Origin: Natrialba asiatica DSM 12278
GTDB lineage: Archaea > Halobacteriota > Halobacteria > Halobacteriales > Natrialbaceae
Direction of reading: 5' to 3'
Assembly (NCBI RefSeq): GCF_000337555.1
Contig: NZ_AOIO01000021.1
Location: forward strand, 1-50,428
Length of the DNA: 50,428 bases
The notes below the pieces were generated by a model. That model was not told the DNA's origin and searched no databases. It was given only the letters and a program-made list of their open reading frames with translations. Positions 1-8,113 of this stretch are shown here, in pieces. Positions within the stretch are counted from its first letter, which is position 1. Each line of letters begins with the position of its first letter. A program made the translations under genes and the position numbers.

Positions 1-1
1 T

Positions 2-2221
2 GCCTGTCTCGAGACGATTCTCTCGACGCTGCCGGTCGGCATCACCGACACGACGCTCGTCGGCCCCGAGGATCGGCTTCGCTGCGAGCAGATCGAACAG
101 CCGCGTGCGGGAAGACTCCTCGGAACGACCCGGCAGGTGGTGATCGTCGACGCACACGAGGATCTGCAGCCGAACGCGCTCGGCCAGGTCGTCGGTGCCG
201 TCGACGGCGGCGGTCTGCTGATCCTGCTGACGCCTGCACTCGAGACGTGGCCCGACCGGCGAAACGGCTTCGACCAGTCGCTGGCCGTTCCGCCCTTCGC
301 GATCGACGACGTGACCGGCCGGTTCAAACGCCGACTGGTCGAGACGATCCGGGAGCACCGCGGCATTGCAGTCGTCGAGTTCAGTGACGACCGGGACACG
401 GGCAGCGCCGAGCCTGCGGCGCTCGCCGAGGACGAACTCGTCGCAAATGGCCTGACGAACCCCGCGCCGATCCTATCGACCCCGGACACTGCGCCCGCCG
501 CAGGTATCCCACCCGACGCCGCGTTTCCAGCAGCCGCCTACGACGCCTGCCTCACCGATGACCAGGTCGGGGCGCTCGCCGCCTTCGAATCGCTCGCCGA
601 ACCCGGCCGAGCCGTCGTCCTCGACGCCGACCGCGGCCGCGGCAAATCGAGCGCCGCGGGGCTGGCCGCCGGCTGTTTCGCGCTTGCAGGTGACTCGGTG
701 CTCGTCACCGCACCGTCGGTTGCCAACGCGACCGAACTGTTCGCCCGCGCCGACGAACTCGTCGCTGAACTCGACGCCGAGGCGGCCGTCTCGGAAGATT
801 CCCGGGGTGCCCCTCGGGAGATAGACACGAGTTCAGGCGGGCGCGTCCGATTCCGTGACCCGTCCGCCGCGGCGAGCGAGTGCGAGGCGGCGGACGTCGT
901 CGTCGTCGACGAAGCCGCCGCACTCCCGGTGTCGACGCTCGAGTCGTTCCTCGCCGCCGACCGCATCGCGTTCGCGACGACGATCCACGGCTACGAGGGG
1001 GCGGGGCGGGGCTTTTCCGTGCGGTTTCGCGACCGACTTGCCGAGAGCGACCACGACGTGACCGAGCGGACACTTGCCGCCCCGATCCGCTACGCAGCGG
1101 GCGATCCGATCGAGGTGTGGGCCTTCCGCGCGCTACTGCTCGACGCTCGGCCGCCCGTGGCTCCGCTCGTCGCCGACGCGACCCCGGATTCCGTCGAGTA
1201 TCGCCGACTCGACCCCGACGAGCTGCTCGCAGACGAACGCTTGCTCCGGGAGGCCTTCGGGCTCCTCGTCCTCGCCCACTACCGCACCGAGCCGAACGAC
1301 CTCGCCAGACTGCTTGACGCGCCGAATCTCGACGCCCGCGCGCTGGTTCACGACGGCCACGTCGTAAGCGTCGCGCTGCTCGCCCGCGAAGGTGACCTCG
1401 GTGCCGAGGCGCGAGCGATGATGTACGAGGGCGGGCGCATCCGCGGGAACATGCTCCCGGACGTGCTCACGAGCCAACTTCGCGACGAAGCGGCCGGCGA
1501 ACCGGCCGGCGTGCGCGTCGTTCGTATCGCGACCCACCACGAGGTGCGCGCTCGCGGCCTCGGATCGCGCCTCCTCGAACGCGTGCGCGACGAGTTCGGT
1601 TCGACCGTCGACTGGCTCGGAACCGGCTTCGGCGCGACGCCGGACCTGCTCTCGTTCTGGCGCGAGAACGGCTTTCGAACACTGCACGTCTCGACGACGC
1701 GCAACGACGCGAGCGGGGAGTACTCGGCGCTCATGCTCGATCCGACGAGCGATACGGGCCGTGCACTTTACGACCGCCACGCCGAGCGATTCGCCCGCCG
1801 ATTCCCCGCGCTCTGTACCGATTCACTCGCGGATTTGGACCCCGACGTGGCCCGCGAAGTACTGCGGAGCACCCCCGACGAGGCCGCGACGCCGCTCGAG
1901 TTCACCGATCACGAGTGGCGGATCGTCGCCGGGGCGGCCTACGGCCCCGGCCTGTTCGATGTCGATCCCGGTCCCTTCCGTGAACTCGCGGGTCGGTACT
2001 TCGTCACGAAGCCGGACGCTGTCGATCTCTCCGAACGCGAAGAGCGGCTGCTCGTCCTGCGGGTGCTTCAGGGAACGGATTGGGCGACGGTCGCGGATCG
2101 GCTCGAGTTCCACTCGTCGGGGCAGTGCATGCGGGCACTCGGTGAGGCGTTCCAGCCGCTGGTGGACGAATACGGATCGGAGGAAGCGCTGGAGATCCGA
2201 GACCGATTCGCTACCGAGTGA
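2..2221 (+). CDS. tmcA: tRNA(Met) cytidine acetyltransferase TmcA, 5' end missing
   Basis: The frame is open from base 2, so the gene starts before the window; 739 residues are present. Seen: an N-terminal segment with PNALGQVVG and GGGLLILLTP typical of the family's first domain, a P-loop (DADRGRGKSS), a helicase-type box VVVVDEAAALP, and a GNAT acetyl-CoA site (HHEVRARGLGSRLLE), followed by the C-terminal tail domain. Known of the family: ATP/GTP-driven acetylation of the wobble cytidine of elongator tRNA-Met to N4-acetylcytidine; archaeal homologues also acetylate other RNAs. A start at the GTG at 137 would remove part of the first domain, and the codons before it read as good family sequence, so the gene is treated as truncated by the window. 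It converges with the SDR gene, with only 5 bases between their stops. Confidence 0.95.
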   Translation, partial: ACLETILSTLPVGITDTTLVGPEDRLRCEQIEQPRAGRLLGTTRQVVIVDAHEDLQPNALGQVVGAVDGGGLLILLTPALETWPDRRNGFDQSLAVPPFAIDDVTGRFKRRLVETIREHRGIAVVEFSDDRDTGSAEPAALAEDELVANGLTNPAPILSTPDTAPAAGIPPDAAFPAAAYDACLTDDQVGALAAFESLAEPGRAVVLDADRGRGKSSAAGLAAGCFALAGDSVLVTAPSVANATELFARADELVAELDAEAAVSEDSRGAPREIDTSSGGRVRFRDPSAAASECEAADVVVVDEAAALPVSTLESFLAADRIAFATTIHGYEGAGRGFSVRFRDRLAESDHDVTERTLAAPIRYAAGDPIEVWAFRALLLDARPPVAPLVADATPDSVEYRRLDPDELLADERLLREAFGLLVLAHYRTEPNDLARLLDAPNLDARALVHDGHVVSVALLAREGDLGAEARAMMYEGGRIRGNMLPDVLTSQLRDEAAGEPAGVRVVRIATHHEVRARGLGSRLLERVRDEFGSTVDWLGTGFGATPDLLSFWRENGFRTLHVSTTRNDASGEYSALMLDPTSDTGRALYDRHAERFARRFPALCTDSLADLDPDVAREVLRSTPDEAATPLEFTDHEWRIVAGAAYGPGLFDVDPGPFRELAGRYFVTKPDAVDLSEREERLLVLRVLQGTDWATVADRLEFHSSGQCMRALGEAFQPLVDEYGSEEALEIRDRFATE

Positions 2222-2226
2222 ACGGC

Positions 2227-2982
2227 TCAGCCGAACAGTCGTCTGAGCACCGATTCAGGGAGGGCCCGTAACGCCCACGCGACCAGCCGCCAGCGACGCG
2301 TCACGTAGGCGTGAACGCGCTCGTCACGGATTGCATCCGCGATTTGACTCGCCGCCGTCTCCGGTGAACACTGCCAGAACGAGCCGTAAGAGAGTTCGGT
2401 GTCGACGAAGCCGGGTTCGATGGTCGTGATCGTCACGTTCGTGTCGGCACCGGCCTGTCGGCTTCGCAACCCCTCGAGATAGCGCGAGACGTACGCTTTC
2501 GAGGCGTTATAGGCCTGTGTTCCACCGTTACCGAAGCGAGCGGCGACGGAGGAAATCCCGACGAGATGGCCGTCCGAGTCACCCGGGGCGGTCGACCGGC
2601 GCTCGAACTGGTCCATTGCGGCCGTCGCGAGCGCGGTGAACCCGCGTACGTTGACATCGATCGTCCGGCGTTCGGTTTCCCAGTCGAGGTCGTAATTCGC
2701 ATCGCCAACCCCGGCGCTGATGACGACGAGATCGACCGATTTCATCGCGTCGGCAAGCGATCGAAACCGGTCGCGGGCAGTGTCCGGCTCTGTGACGTCC
2801 ATCGTTGCGACGTAGGCTTTCGTCGGGAGCGACGCGCCGAGGTCTTTGAGCCGGTCCGTTCGTCGTGCGGCCAGTCCGATTTCGTAGCCGTCGGCGGCGA
2901 GTTCACGCGCGAGGGCGGCTCCGATACCGGAGGAGGCACCGATGATGATCGCGCCGCGTGGATCGGCCGTCTGTGCTGTCAT
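2227..2982 (-). CDS. Short-chain dehydrogenase/reductase (SDR)
   Basis: A 251-residue classical-SDR protein. Seen: the Rossmann glycine motif GASSGIG near residue 16, an AARR segment after the second strand that suggests NADP(H) preference, and the catalytic Ser (ISSVAAR) followed by the YNASK pair near residues 155-160. The C-terminal part (WRLVAWALRALPESVLRRL) is hydrophobic and basic and may lie on the membrane, as in SDRs acting on lipids. The substrate cannot be read from the sequence. Monocistronic, convergent with tmcA and divergent from the DUF456 gene, with 78 bases between the two start codons. Confidence 0.9.
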   Translation of the reverse strand: MTAQTADPRGAIIIGASSGIGAALARELAADGYEIGLAARRTDRLKDLGASLPTKAYVATMDVTEPDTARDRFRSLADAMKSVDLVVISAGVGDANYDLDWETERRTIDVNVRGFTALATAAMDQFERRSTAPGDSDGHLVGISSVAARFGNGGTQAYNASKAYVSRYLEGLRSRQAGADTNVTITTIEPGFVDTELSYGSFWQCSPETAASQIADAIRDERVHAYVTRRWRLVAWALRALPESVLRRLFG

Positions 2983-3060
2983 GTCACGAGATGGTCACGC
3001 GGCGACCGTAACAGTACTGATGGCGGTACGGCTTTGCCGTTCGCTGCCGTTGGGGCTCGT

Positions 3061-3546
3061 ATGGTAGATGCGGGAATCGTGCTTGCGGTCGCGTTGCTCG
3101 TCGGCGGTGTCCTCGGGACGGTGGTGCCGCTCGTCCCAGGAGGGGCGCTCTCACTGGCGGGCGTGTATCTCTACTGGTGGCTCTCCGGATTCACAGCGCC
3201 GGGAACGATTGCGCTCGTCGTCCTCACGCTCCTTGGACTGGTGACGCTGTTTGTCGAACTCTTTGCGGGGTCGATCGCGGCACGAGCGGGCGGGGCCTCC
3301 TGGGTGACGACCGGACTCGCTGCTGTGGTCGGGATCGTGTTGATGTTTGCGACTGGTCCGCTTGGCTTACTGCTCGGGTTATTTGGTACTGTCTTCGTTG
3401 TGGAGTATCTGCGAGCCGGGGATCTAAACCGGAGCACGCAATCGGCGATCTACGCGACAGCCGGTATTCTGGCCTCGACGGCGATTCAGGTGTTGTTGAC
3501 GGTGTCAATTCTCTGTGGATTTCTCGTCTCGGTTGCCGTTCAGTGA
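3061..3546 (+). CDS. DUF456 family membrane protein
   Basis: A 161-residue, almost wholly hydrophobic protein with about four to five membrane segments. The start at 3061 was chosen because the first membrane segment begins a few residues later; the longer open frame upstream only mirrors the SDR gene on the other strand. The pattern of a first helix, GTVVPLVPGGALSLAG (a turn rich in Pro and Gly), further helices, and a late EYLRAGD-type loop matches the DUF456 family, whose function is unknown. No operon partner; it is divergent from the SDR gene. Confidence 0.8.
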   Translation: MVDAGIVLAVALLVGGVLGTVVPLVPGGALSLAGVYLYWWLSGFTAPGTIALVVLTLLGLVTLFVELFAGSIAARAGGASWVTTGLAAVVGIVLMFATGPLGLLLGLFGTVFVVEYLRAGDLNRSTQSAIYATAGILASTAIQVLLTVSILCGFLVSVAVQ

Positions 3547-3603
3547 AAGATAAACTATCTTCCCGGAGAGTCTTCCAACTCTGACCGAATATACAAAAAT
3601 ACA

Positions 3604-3615
3604 ACCATATATGGT
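3604..3615. promoter_or_regulatory. Perfect 12-bp palindrome, possible operator
   Basis: ACCATATATGGT is a perfect inverted repeat in an A+T-rich stretch about 36-47 bases before the TATA-like element of the copper-lipoprotein gene. Its position upstream of the promoter suits an activator or repressor site. No factor is known to me for this site, so the role is inference. Confidence 0.3.
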
Positions 3616-3650
3616 CTAAAAAACTGAGATAGTCATCAGTGTGCCGGATT

Positions 3651-3659
3651 TGATTTAAC
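3651..3659 (+). promoter_or_regulatory. TATA box of the copper-lipoprotein gene
   Basis: TGATTTAAC is centred about 30 bases before the ATG at 3685, where a haloarchaeal TATA box would lie for a leaderless or nearly leaderless transcript. Confidence 0.5.
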
Positions 3660-3684
3660 ACTCGTGGGTGTTGTAGGGCGAGAC

Positions 3685-4347
3685 ATGGCAGAAAAAGATC
3701 CCACGTCGCGGCGGACGGTCCTCAAAATATCCGGTGCCGTTGGTGCAGCCGGTCTTCTCGCAGGTTGCGCGGACAGCGGTGGCGGTGGAAACGGTGGCGG
3801 CAACGGCGGCGGAAACGGGGGCGGCAACGGCGGTGGCAATGGTGGCGGCAACGGCGGCACAGATGTCAGCGAGTGGGAAGGCGTCAGCGAAATCGAGCTC
3901 ACCGGTGTGACGAGCGGATGGGAAGGGAATTCGCCGAGTCCGATCGAGGGGGAGACCAACCCCTCGCTGGTCCTCTTCGAAGGCGAGTCGTACGAAATCA
4001 CCTGGGAGAACGGCGACGGAGCCAACCACAATCTCGAAATCGTCGACGAGAACGACGAAGTCGTCGACGATCTCTCGACCGAGCAAATGAACGAGGAAGG
4101 CGAAACCCAGACGCTCGAAATCGAGGAAGTCACGAGCGAGATGGCCGAATACGTCTGTCGCCCACACGAGAACCAGATGCGCGGAACGATCGACTTACAG
4201 CAGGGTTCGGGCGGCAACGGCGGTGGAAACGGTAACGAGACCGGCAACGGTAACGAGAGCGAAAACGGCAACGAAAGTATGGAGAACGGTAACGAGAGCG
4301 AAAACGGCAACGAAAGCATGGAGAACGGCAACGAGAGTAGCGAATAA
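3685..4347 (+). CDS. Halocyanin-like cupredoxin lipoprotein with Gly/Asn repeats
   Basis: A 220-residue secreted lipoprotein. Seen: a twin-arginine signal (SRRTVLK), a hydrophobic stretch and lipobox LAGC, so it is probably exported folded by Tat and anchored by lipid outside the cell. Next comes a linker of GGGN repeats (bases about 3774-3858), then a cupredoxin-like domain with a His in ANHN and a Cys-x2-His-x3-Met cluster in YVCRPHENQM, the usual type 1 copper ligands. The tail repeats NGNES / NGNESMEN up to the stop. ATG 3685 is preferred over the in-frame GTG at 3664 because it sits just before the Tat signal and 26 bases after the TATA box. Probable role: membrane-attached electron carrier or copper binder. 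No redox partner is encoded next to it. Confidence 0.85.
   Translation: MAEKDPTSRRTVLKISGAVGAAGLLAGCADSGGGGNGGGNGGGNGGGNGGGNGGGNGGTDVSEWEGVSEIELTGVTSGWEGNSPSPIEGETNPSLVLFEGESYEITWENGDGANHNLEIVDENDEVVDDLSTEQMNEEGETQTLEIEEVTSEMAEYVCRPHENQMRGTIDLQQGSGGNGGGNGNETGNGNESENGNESMENGNESENGNESMENGNESSE
3774..3858 (+). repeat. 12-bp-period repeat coding GGGN linker
   Basis: Degenerate tandem units of about 12 bases (coding Gly-Gly-Gly-Asn, about six to seven copies) form the flexible linker between lipid anchor and copper domain. Third positions vary between copies, so the repeat is old or selected at the protein level. Confidence 0.8.
4216..4344 (+). repeat. Repeat coding the NGNES tail
   Basis: Tandem units coding NGNES and MENGNES make the last about 43 residues of the lipoprotein. 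Two near-identical 33-base blocks are visible (AGCGAAAACGGCAACGAAAG and its neighbour), a copy-number-variable type of sequence. Confidence 0.75.
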
Positions 4348-4410
4348 CCGCCCGTTGCACTCGTACTCGTACTGGAACTCGACGAGCGATCGTCCCAACC
4401 GAAGCGATAC

Positions 4411-4420
4411 TATTTTTGCC
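4411..4420. terminator. Possible T-tract terminator
   Basis: TATTTTTGCC lies about 65 bases after the lipoprotein stop in otherwise G+C-rich spacer. Archaeal transcription can stop at a short T-run without a hairpin. The remaining spacer between 4348 and 4585 shows no gene. Confidence 0.3.
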
Positions 4421-4585
4421 GATATTTGCGCTCGACCAGCGTTCCGATCCACCAGTGCCACCGGCGCAGGCTCCGATCGCGGATCGCGACCAGTCCGGTC
4501 ACGCCTCATACGGTCTGCTGGACCGGTTTTCAGTCGCGACCCAGGACGGTTGCGGGTGCGTCGACACGACTGCCAGCAGTCCGTA

Positions 4586-6364
4586 TTAGTCGTGCGTGTA
4601 GTACGCTACCGTTTCGTCGCCATCGTGGTGATCGATTCGGGCGAATCCAATCCGTTCGAACTGCACCATCTCGTCCGATTCGAGTTCAGCAACGCCGGGT
4701 TCCGCTCGCCCGGAGACGTCGCCCGTGATCGTTCGCAACCGAACCGGGACGCTCTCGGCCGCTGGCACCCAGTGGACGACATCGACACCCTCCTCGCGGA
4801 CCACGTCGATACCCGCACCGGTGAACTCGAGTCCGTCCGCAGTGGCCTCGACGCAGCCGAGTCCCTTGAGCCAGACGCGGGTTCCGTTGTCGGGGACGTC
4901 TGCCGGTTCGAGCAGGACTGCATCGTCGACGGGGATTTCGCGGACGCCACGCTCTTCGTGGTCCGGATGGAGCGGCGGATTGGCTTCTGCGGGCGGGTCG
5001 CCGCCGAGTGCGAGTTCGGTGCCGTCGCGGACGAGGAACCGACGGTCGGTTTCGTCGTCGATGAGGTCGCGGTTGTTCGCGTAGATGGCGCTCATCGCGA
5101 GGTCGACGTCGCTCGTCGAGGTGCCGAGTTCGACCATCGCGTCGACGATTGCCTCGCCGCGAACGCCCCGGCGGCGGAGGCTCTTGAGCGTCGGCGCGCG
5201 GGGGTCGTCCCAGCCGTCGAGTTCGCCCTCGTCGATCAGTTCGGAAATCGTCGAGGTGCTCATCTTCACGTCGTAGGCGTCGACCTGAACGTGGCCCCAG
5301 TGGATGACTTCGGGGTACTCCCAGTCGAAGTAGTCGTAGACGAACTGCTGTCGTTTCGCGGAGTCCTGCAGGTCGATCCCGCGGATGATGTGAGAGATTC
5401 CGAGCAGGTGATCGTCGATTCCGGACTGGAAGTCGAGCATCGGCCAGCACCGGTACTCGCTCGCCTCCTCGCGGGGGTGTGGCGTGTCGATCATCCGGAA
5501 CGCAACCCAGTCGCGCAGGGCGGGGTTCTTGTGCTCGATATCGGTTTTGACCCGGAGCACCATCTCGCCGCTCTCGTACTCGCCGGCGATCATGTCCTCG
5601 AACTCTTCGTGGACGGTGTCTGTGTCCTTGTCGCGGTGCGGACAGGCCTCGCCCGCGTTTTTCAGCTCGGAGAAGGTCTCTCCCGAACAGGAACAAGTGT
5701 AGGCCCCGTCCATGTCGATCAGGTCGCGGGCGTGCTCGTAGTACGTCTCGAGCCGGTCGCTCGCTCGATACACGTCGTCTGGTTCGAACCCGAGGTAGTC
5801 GAGATCGTCGAGAATCGCATCGTAGGCGTCGAGATCCGGCCGTTTCGTCTCGGGATCCGTGTCGTCGAACCGGACGCAGAACCAGCCGTCGTAGCGATCG
5901 CGGTACGTGCCGATGACCGCCGGCATTCGCGCGTGGCCGACGTGCCACGGCCCGTTCGGGTTCGGCGCACACCGCATGCGGATCTCGTCGAACTCGTCGG
6001 CGTCCTCGGGAGCATCCCGACGAGCCTGCGAGTCGGAACTCGTGGAGTCGGGCTCTACGGCGTTGGGTAGTGCGGGCAGGTCGTGTTCGTCCGTCTCGTC
6101 TTCCGCCTCGAGTTCGGCGAGTTCCTCGGGCGCGAGTTCTTCGAGGCGCTCGCGTTTGGCGTCGTACGCGAGGTCGTTGACCCGGTCGACGACCCCGCCG
6201 GCAATGCCCGGAATCTCGTCTCCGTGCTCGCGGAACTCGGGGTTGTCGCCCATCAGCGGCCCCATGATCGCACCGACGTCGGCGTCGCTCTCGTGTTTGA
6301 CGGCGTTCAACAGCGCGTGCTTCTCGACTTCGCGCTCGACGCGCTCGCGCAACTCGTCGTTCAT
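4586..6364 (-). CDS. gltX: Glutamyl-tRNA synthetase, archaeal type
   Basis: A 592-residue class I aminoacyl-tRNA synthetase that charges tRNA-Glu. Seen: an N-terminal archaeal extension of about 125 residues, the HIGH-type motif as PWHVGHA near residue 141, a Cys/His cluster (TCSCSG ... CPHRD) that fits the zinc-binding insert, and the KMSKS-type loop as VKMSTS near residue 367; a beta-barrel anticodon domain follows, as in the archaeal/eukaryotic GluRS-GlnRS line. Known: most archaea make Gln-tRNA by amidating Glu-tRNA-Gln, so this enzyme is expected to be non-discriminating; specificity cannot be read here. Single gene, same direction as the idsA group but separated from it by tspO on the other strand. 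Confidence 0.96.
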   Translation of the reverse strand: MNDELRERVEREVEKHALLNAVKHESDADVGAIMGPLMGDNPEFREHGDEIPGIAGGVVDRVNDLAYDAKRERLEELAPEELAELEAEDETDEHDLPALPNAVEPDSTSSDSQARRDAPEDADEFDEIRMRCAPNPNGPWHVGHARMPAVIGTYRDRYDGWFCVRFDDTDPETKRPDLDAYDAILDDLDYLGFEPDDVYRASDRLETYYEHARDLIDMDGAYTCSCSGETFSELKNAGEACPHRDKDTDTVHEEFEDMIAGEYESGEMVLRVKTDIEHKNPALRDWVAFRMIDTPHPREEASEYRCWPMLDFQSGIDDHLLGISHIIRGIDLQDSAKRQQFVYDYFDWEYPEVIHWGHVQVDAYDVKMSTSTISELIDEGELDGWDDPRAPTLKSLRRRGVRGEAIVDAMVELGTSTSDVDLAMSAIYANNRDLIDDETDRRFLVRDGTELALGGDPPAEANPPLHPDHEERGVREIPVDDAVLLEPADVPDNGTRVWLKGLGCVEATADGLEFTGAGIDVVREEGVDVVHWVPAAESVPVRLRTITGDVSGRAEPGVAELESDEMVQFERIGFARIDHHDGDETVAYYTHD

Positions 6365-6511
6365 TACCGAGCGGTATTCGTGCCCGGACCAAAACCTCCG
6401 CGGTGTTGGTCCGTCGGACCCGTCATCGGTTCCTCGGGTCGTCGATCCGCCGGCGGGCGGCCGCTCGATCTCCGGGGGAACTGCTACCCGTGTCCGTGAC
6501 GAACGAGAACC

Positions 6512-7018
6512 ATGGACACGATGTCTCGACCCGGAACGTCGTCGATACGGGACGGCCTCGTCGCGCTCGGACTCGTCCTGGGGGTGAACGCGCTCGGCGC
6601 GTCACCGGCGGTGTTCATCAGCTCCGACACGGCCTGGATTGATCGGCCGTGGTTCTATCCGCCGGAGATCGCCTTTCCGATCGTCTGGACGCTCCTGTTC
6701 ACGCTGATGGGAGTGGCCCTGTTTCTCGTGTGGCGCCGCACCCGCGAACTCGGGCCCGGCCGCCGTCGGGACCTCGGCGTCGCGCTCGGGGCCTTCGTCG
6801 TCCAATTCGCGTTGAACTTCGCCTGGACGCCGGTGTTCTTCGGGCTCCGGCGGCCCGACCTCGGCCTCGTCGTCATCGGCGCCCTCTGGATCGCGGTGGT
6901 CGGCACGATCGTCGCGTTCGCTCGCCTCGATCGGCTAGCGGCCGGACTACTCGTGCCGTACCTCGGCTGGGTCTCGTTCGCGTTCGCCCTCAACTACGCG
7001 ATCTACGCCGCCGGCTGA
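6512..7018 (+). CDS. tspO: TspO/MBR family membrane protein
   Basis: A 168-residue five-helix membrane protein. Seen: the family's Trp/Pro-rich first loop (RPWFYPPEIAFPIVWT), a NFAWTPVFFG segment between helices, and the C-terminal GWVSFAFALNYAIY helix. Known of the family: tryptophan-rich sensory/translocator proteins binding porphyrins or sterols, linked to tetrapyrrole or light and oxygen responses in several microbes; the archaeal role is not settled. ATG 6512 is used; ATG 6521 is an alternative. It converges with idsA. Confidence 0.88.
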   Translation: MDTMSRPGTSSIRDGLVALGLVLGVNALGASPAVFISSDTAWIDRPWFYPPEIAFPIVWTLLFTLMGVALFLVWRRTRELGPGRRRDLGVALGAFVVQFALNFAWTPVFFGLRRPDLGLVVIGALWIAVVGTIVAFARLDRLAAGLLVPYLGWVSFAFALNYAIYAAG

Positions 7019-7062
7019 TCGCTGCGTACGAGTCTTCGAAAAGCTGCGGACCGATCGGCGGC

Positions 7063-8112
7063 TCAGTAGCCGCGTTCGATCAAGTAGTCTCCGAGTTCAC
7101 AGAGCAGGTCGCGGGCGTCGTTGTCCGGCAACACCTTGAGTCGGTTCTTGCCCTGGGTAACCAGATCGCGGGCGGTCTCGTTGGCGTAACTGATCGAGCC
7201 GGCGGCTTCGAGTTCGGCGACGGCGTCGTCGATTTCGGCCTCGGTGACGGCGTCGACGTCCGTGGTGTCGACGAGGTCCTCGACAGCGAGTCCCTGATCG
7301 CGGGCGTGGACGGTGATGAGCGTCTGCTTCTCCTCGACGAGGTCGCTACCGCGCTGTTTGCCGAGTTTGTCGCTCGGGACGGTGAGATCGAGCACGTCGT
7401 CCTGGATCTGGAAGGCGCGGCCGATGTCGAGCCCGTAGCCGTAGAGAGCATCGATCGTCTCTTGGTCTGCACCCTGTAGGATGGCCGGGAGACACGCGGA
7501 AGCAGCGTAGAGGACGGCGGTCTTCTGTTCGACCATCTCGAGGTACTCCTCGGGGACAATAGCGTCGCGCTCTTCGAAGGTCACGTCGAGTGCCTGGCCC
7601 TCGCAGATCTTCGTACAGGTCGTCGCGAGCACGTCGAGTGCGTCGACCATTCGGGACGGGTCCGCGCCCGCTTCGAGCATGATCTCGAAGGCCTTCGAGT
7701 AGAGCGTGTCGCCGGCCAGAATCGCCGTCTCGAGGTCGTACTCACGGTGGACGGCGGGGACGCCCCGTCGGAGGTCGTCGTCGTCCATGATGTCGTCGTG
7801 GATCAGCGTAAACGACTGGATGACCTCGACGCTGACGGCGGCGTCCATGAGATCGATCGTCTCGCCGGTCAGTGTCGGGAACGTCCGGTAATCCGTCGTC
7901 AACGGCTCGACATCCGCGAGCGCTTCGGCCGTTGCGAGCAAGACGGTCGGTCGCAAGCGTTTCCCGCCCGCGTCGAGGAGGTATCGCGAGGCCTCGTAGA
8001 GCCGTTCTGGCCGCTGGATCGGCAACTCCTCGGGAATCGCGTCGTTAACCAGTTCGCGGCGCTCTCGAACCGCTTCGAGTACCGCCTCCTCACGTGCCTT
8101 GGGGGTTGTCAT
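7063..8112 (-). CDS. idsA: Polyprenyl (geranylgeranyl) diphosphate synthase
   Basis: A 349-residue trans-prenyltransferase. Seen: GGKRLRP substrate motif, first aspartate-rich motif in LIHDDIMDDDDLRRG, an ALAGDTL-type segment (AILAGDTLYSKA), and the second motif in FQIQDDVLDL. Known: sequential condensation of isopentenyl diphosphate to geranylgeranyl (C20) or farnesylgeranyl (C25) diphosphate, the side-chain source of archaeal ether lipids. Chain length cannot be called with confidence. The ATG at 8112 leaves one base to the RNase J stop, so the two are co-transcribed; longer in-frame starts run into that gene. Together with mevalonate kinase and isopentenyl phosphate kinase upstream it forms a lipid-precursor group. 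Confidence 0.93.
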   Translation of the reverse strand: MTTPKAREEAVLEAVRERRELVNDAIPEELPIQRPERLYEASRYLLDAGGKRLRPTVLLATAEALADVEPLTTDYRTFPTLTGETIDLMDAAVSVEVIQSFTLIHDDIMDDDDLRRGVPAVHREYDLETAILAGDTLYSKAFEIMLEAGADPSRMVDALDVLATTCTKICEGQALDVTFEERDAIVPEEYLEMVEQKTAVLYAASACLPAILQGADQETIDALYGYGLDIGRAFQIQDDVLDLTVPSDKLGKQRGSDLVEEKQTLITVHARDQGLAVEDLVDTTDVDAVTEAEIDDAVAELEAAGSISYANETARDLVTQGKNRLKVLPDNDARDLLCELGDYLIERGY

Positions 8113-8113
8113 A

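Noticed and set aside
3774-3858. Possible CRISPR-like repeat array in the lipoprotein gene
   Set aside because: The units are 12 bases, coding, without spacers, and stay in frame; it is a Gly/Asn linker repeat.
4223-6070. A long rightward open frame of about 600 codons opposite gltX
   Set aside because: Frames opposite high-G+C haloarchaeal genes stay open by codon bias. Its protein is Val/Arg/Asp-biased without recognisable motifs, while gltX on the other strand has all family motifs.
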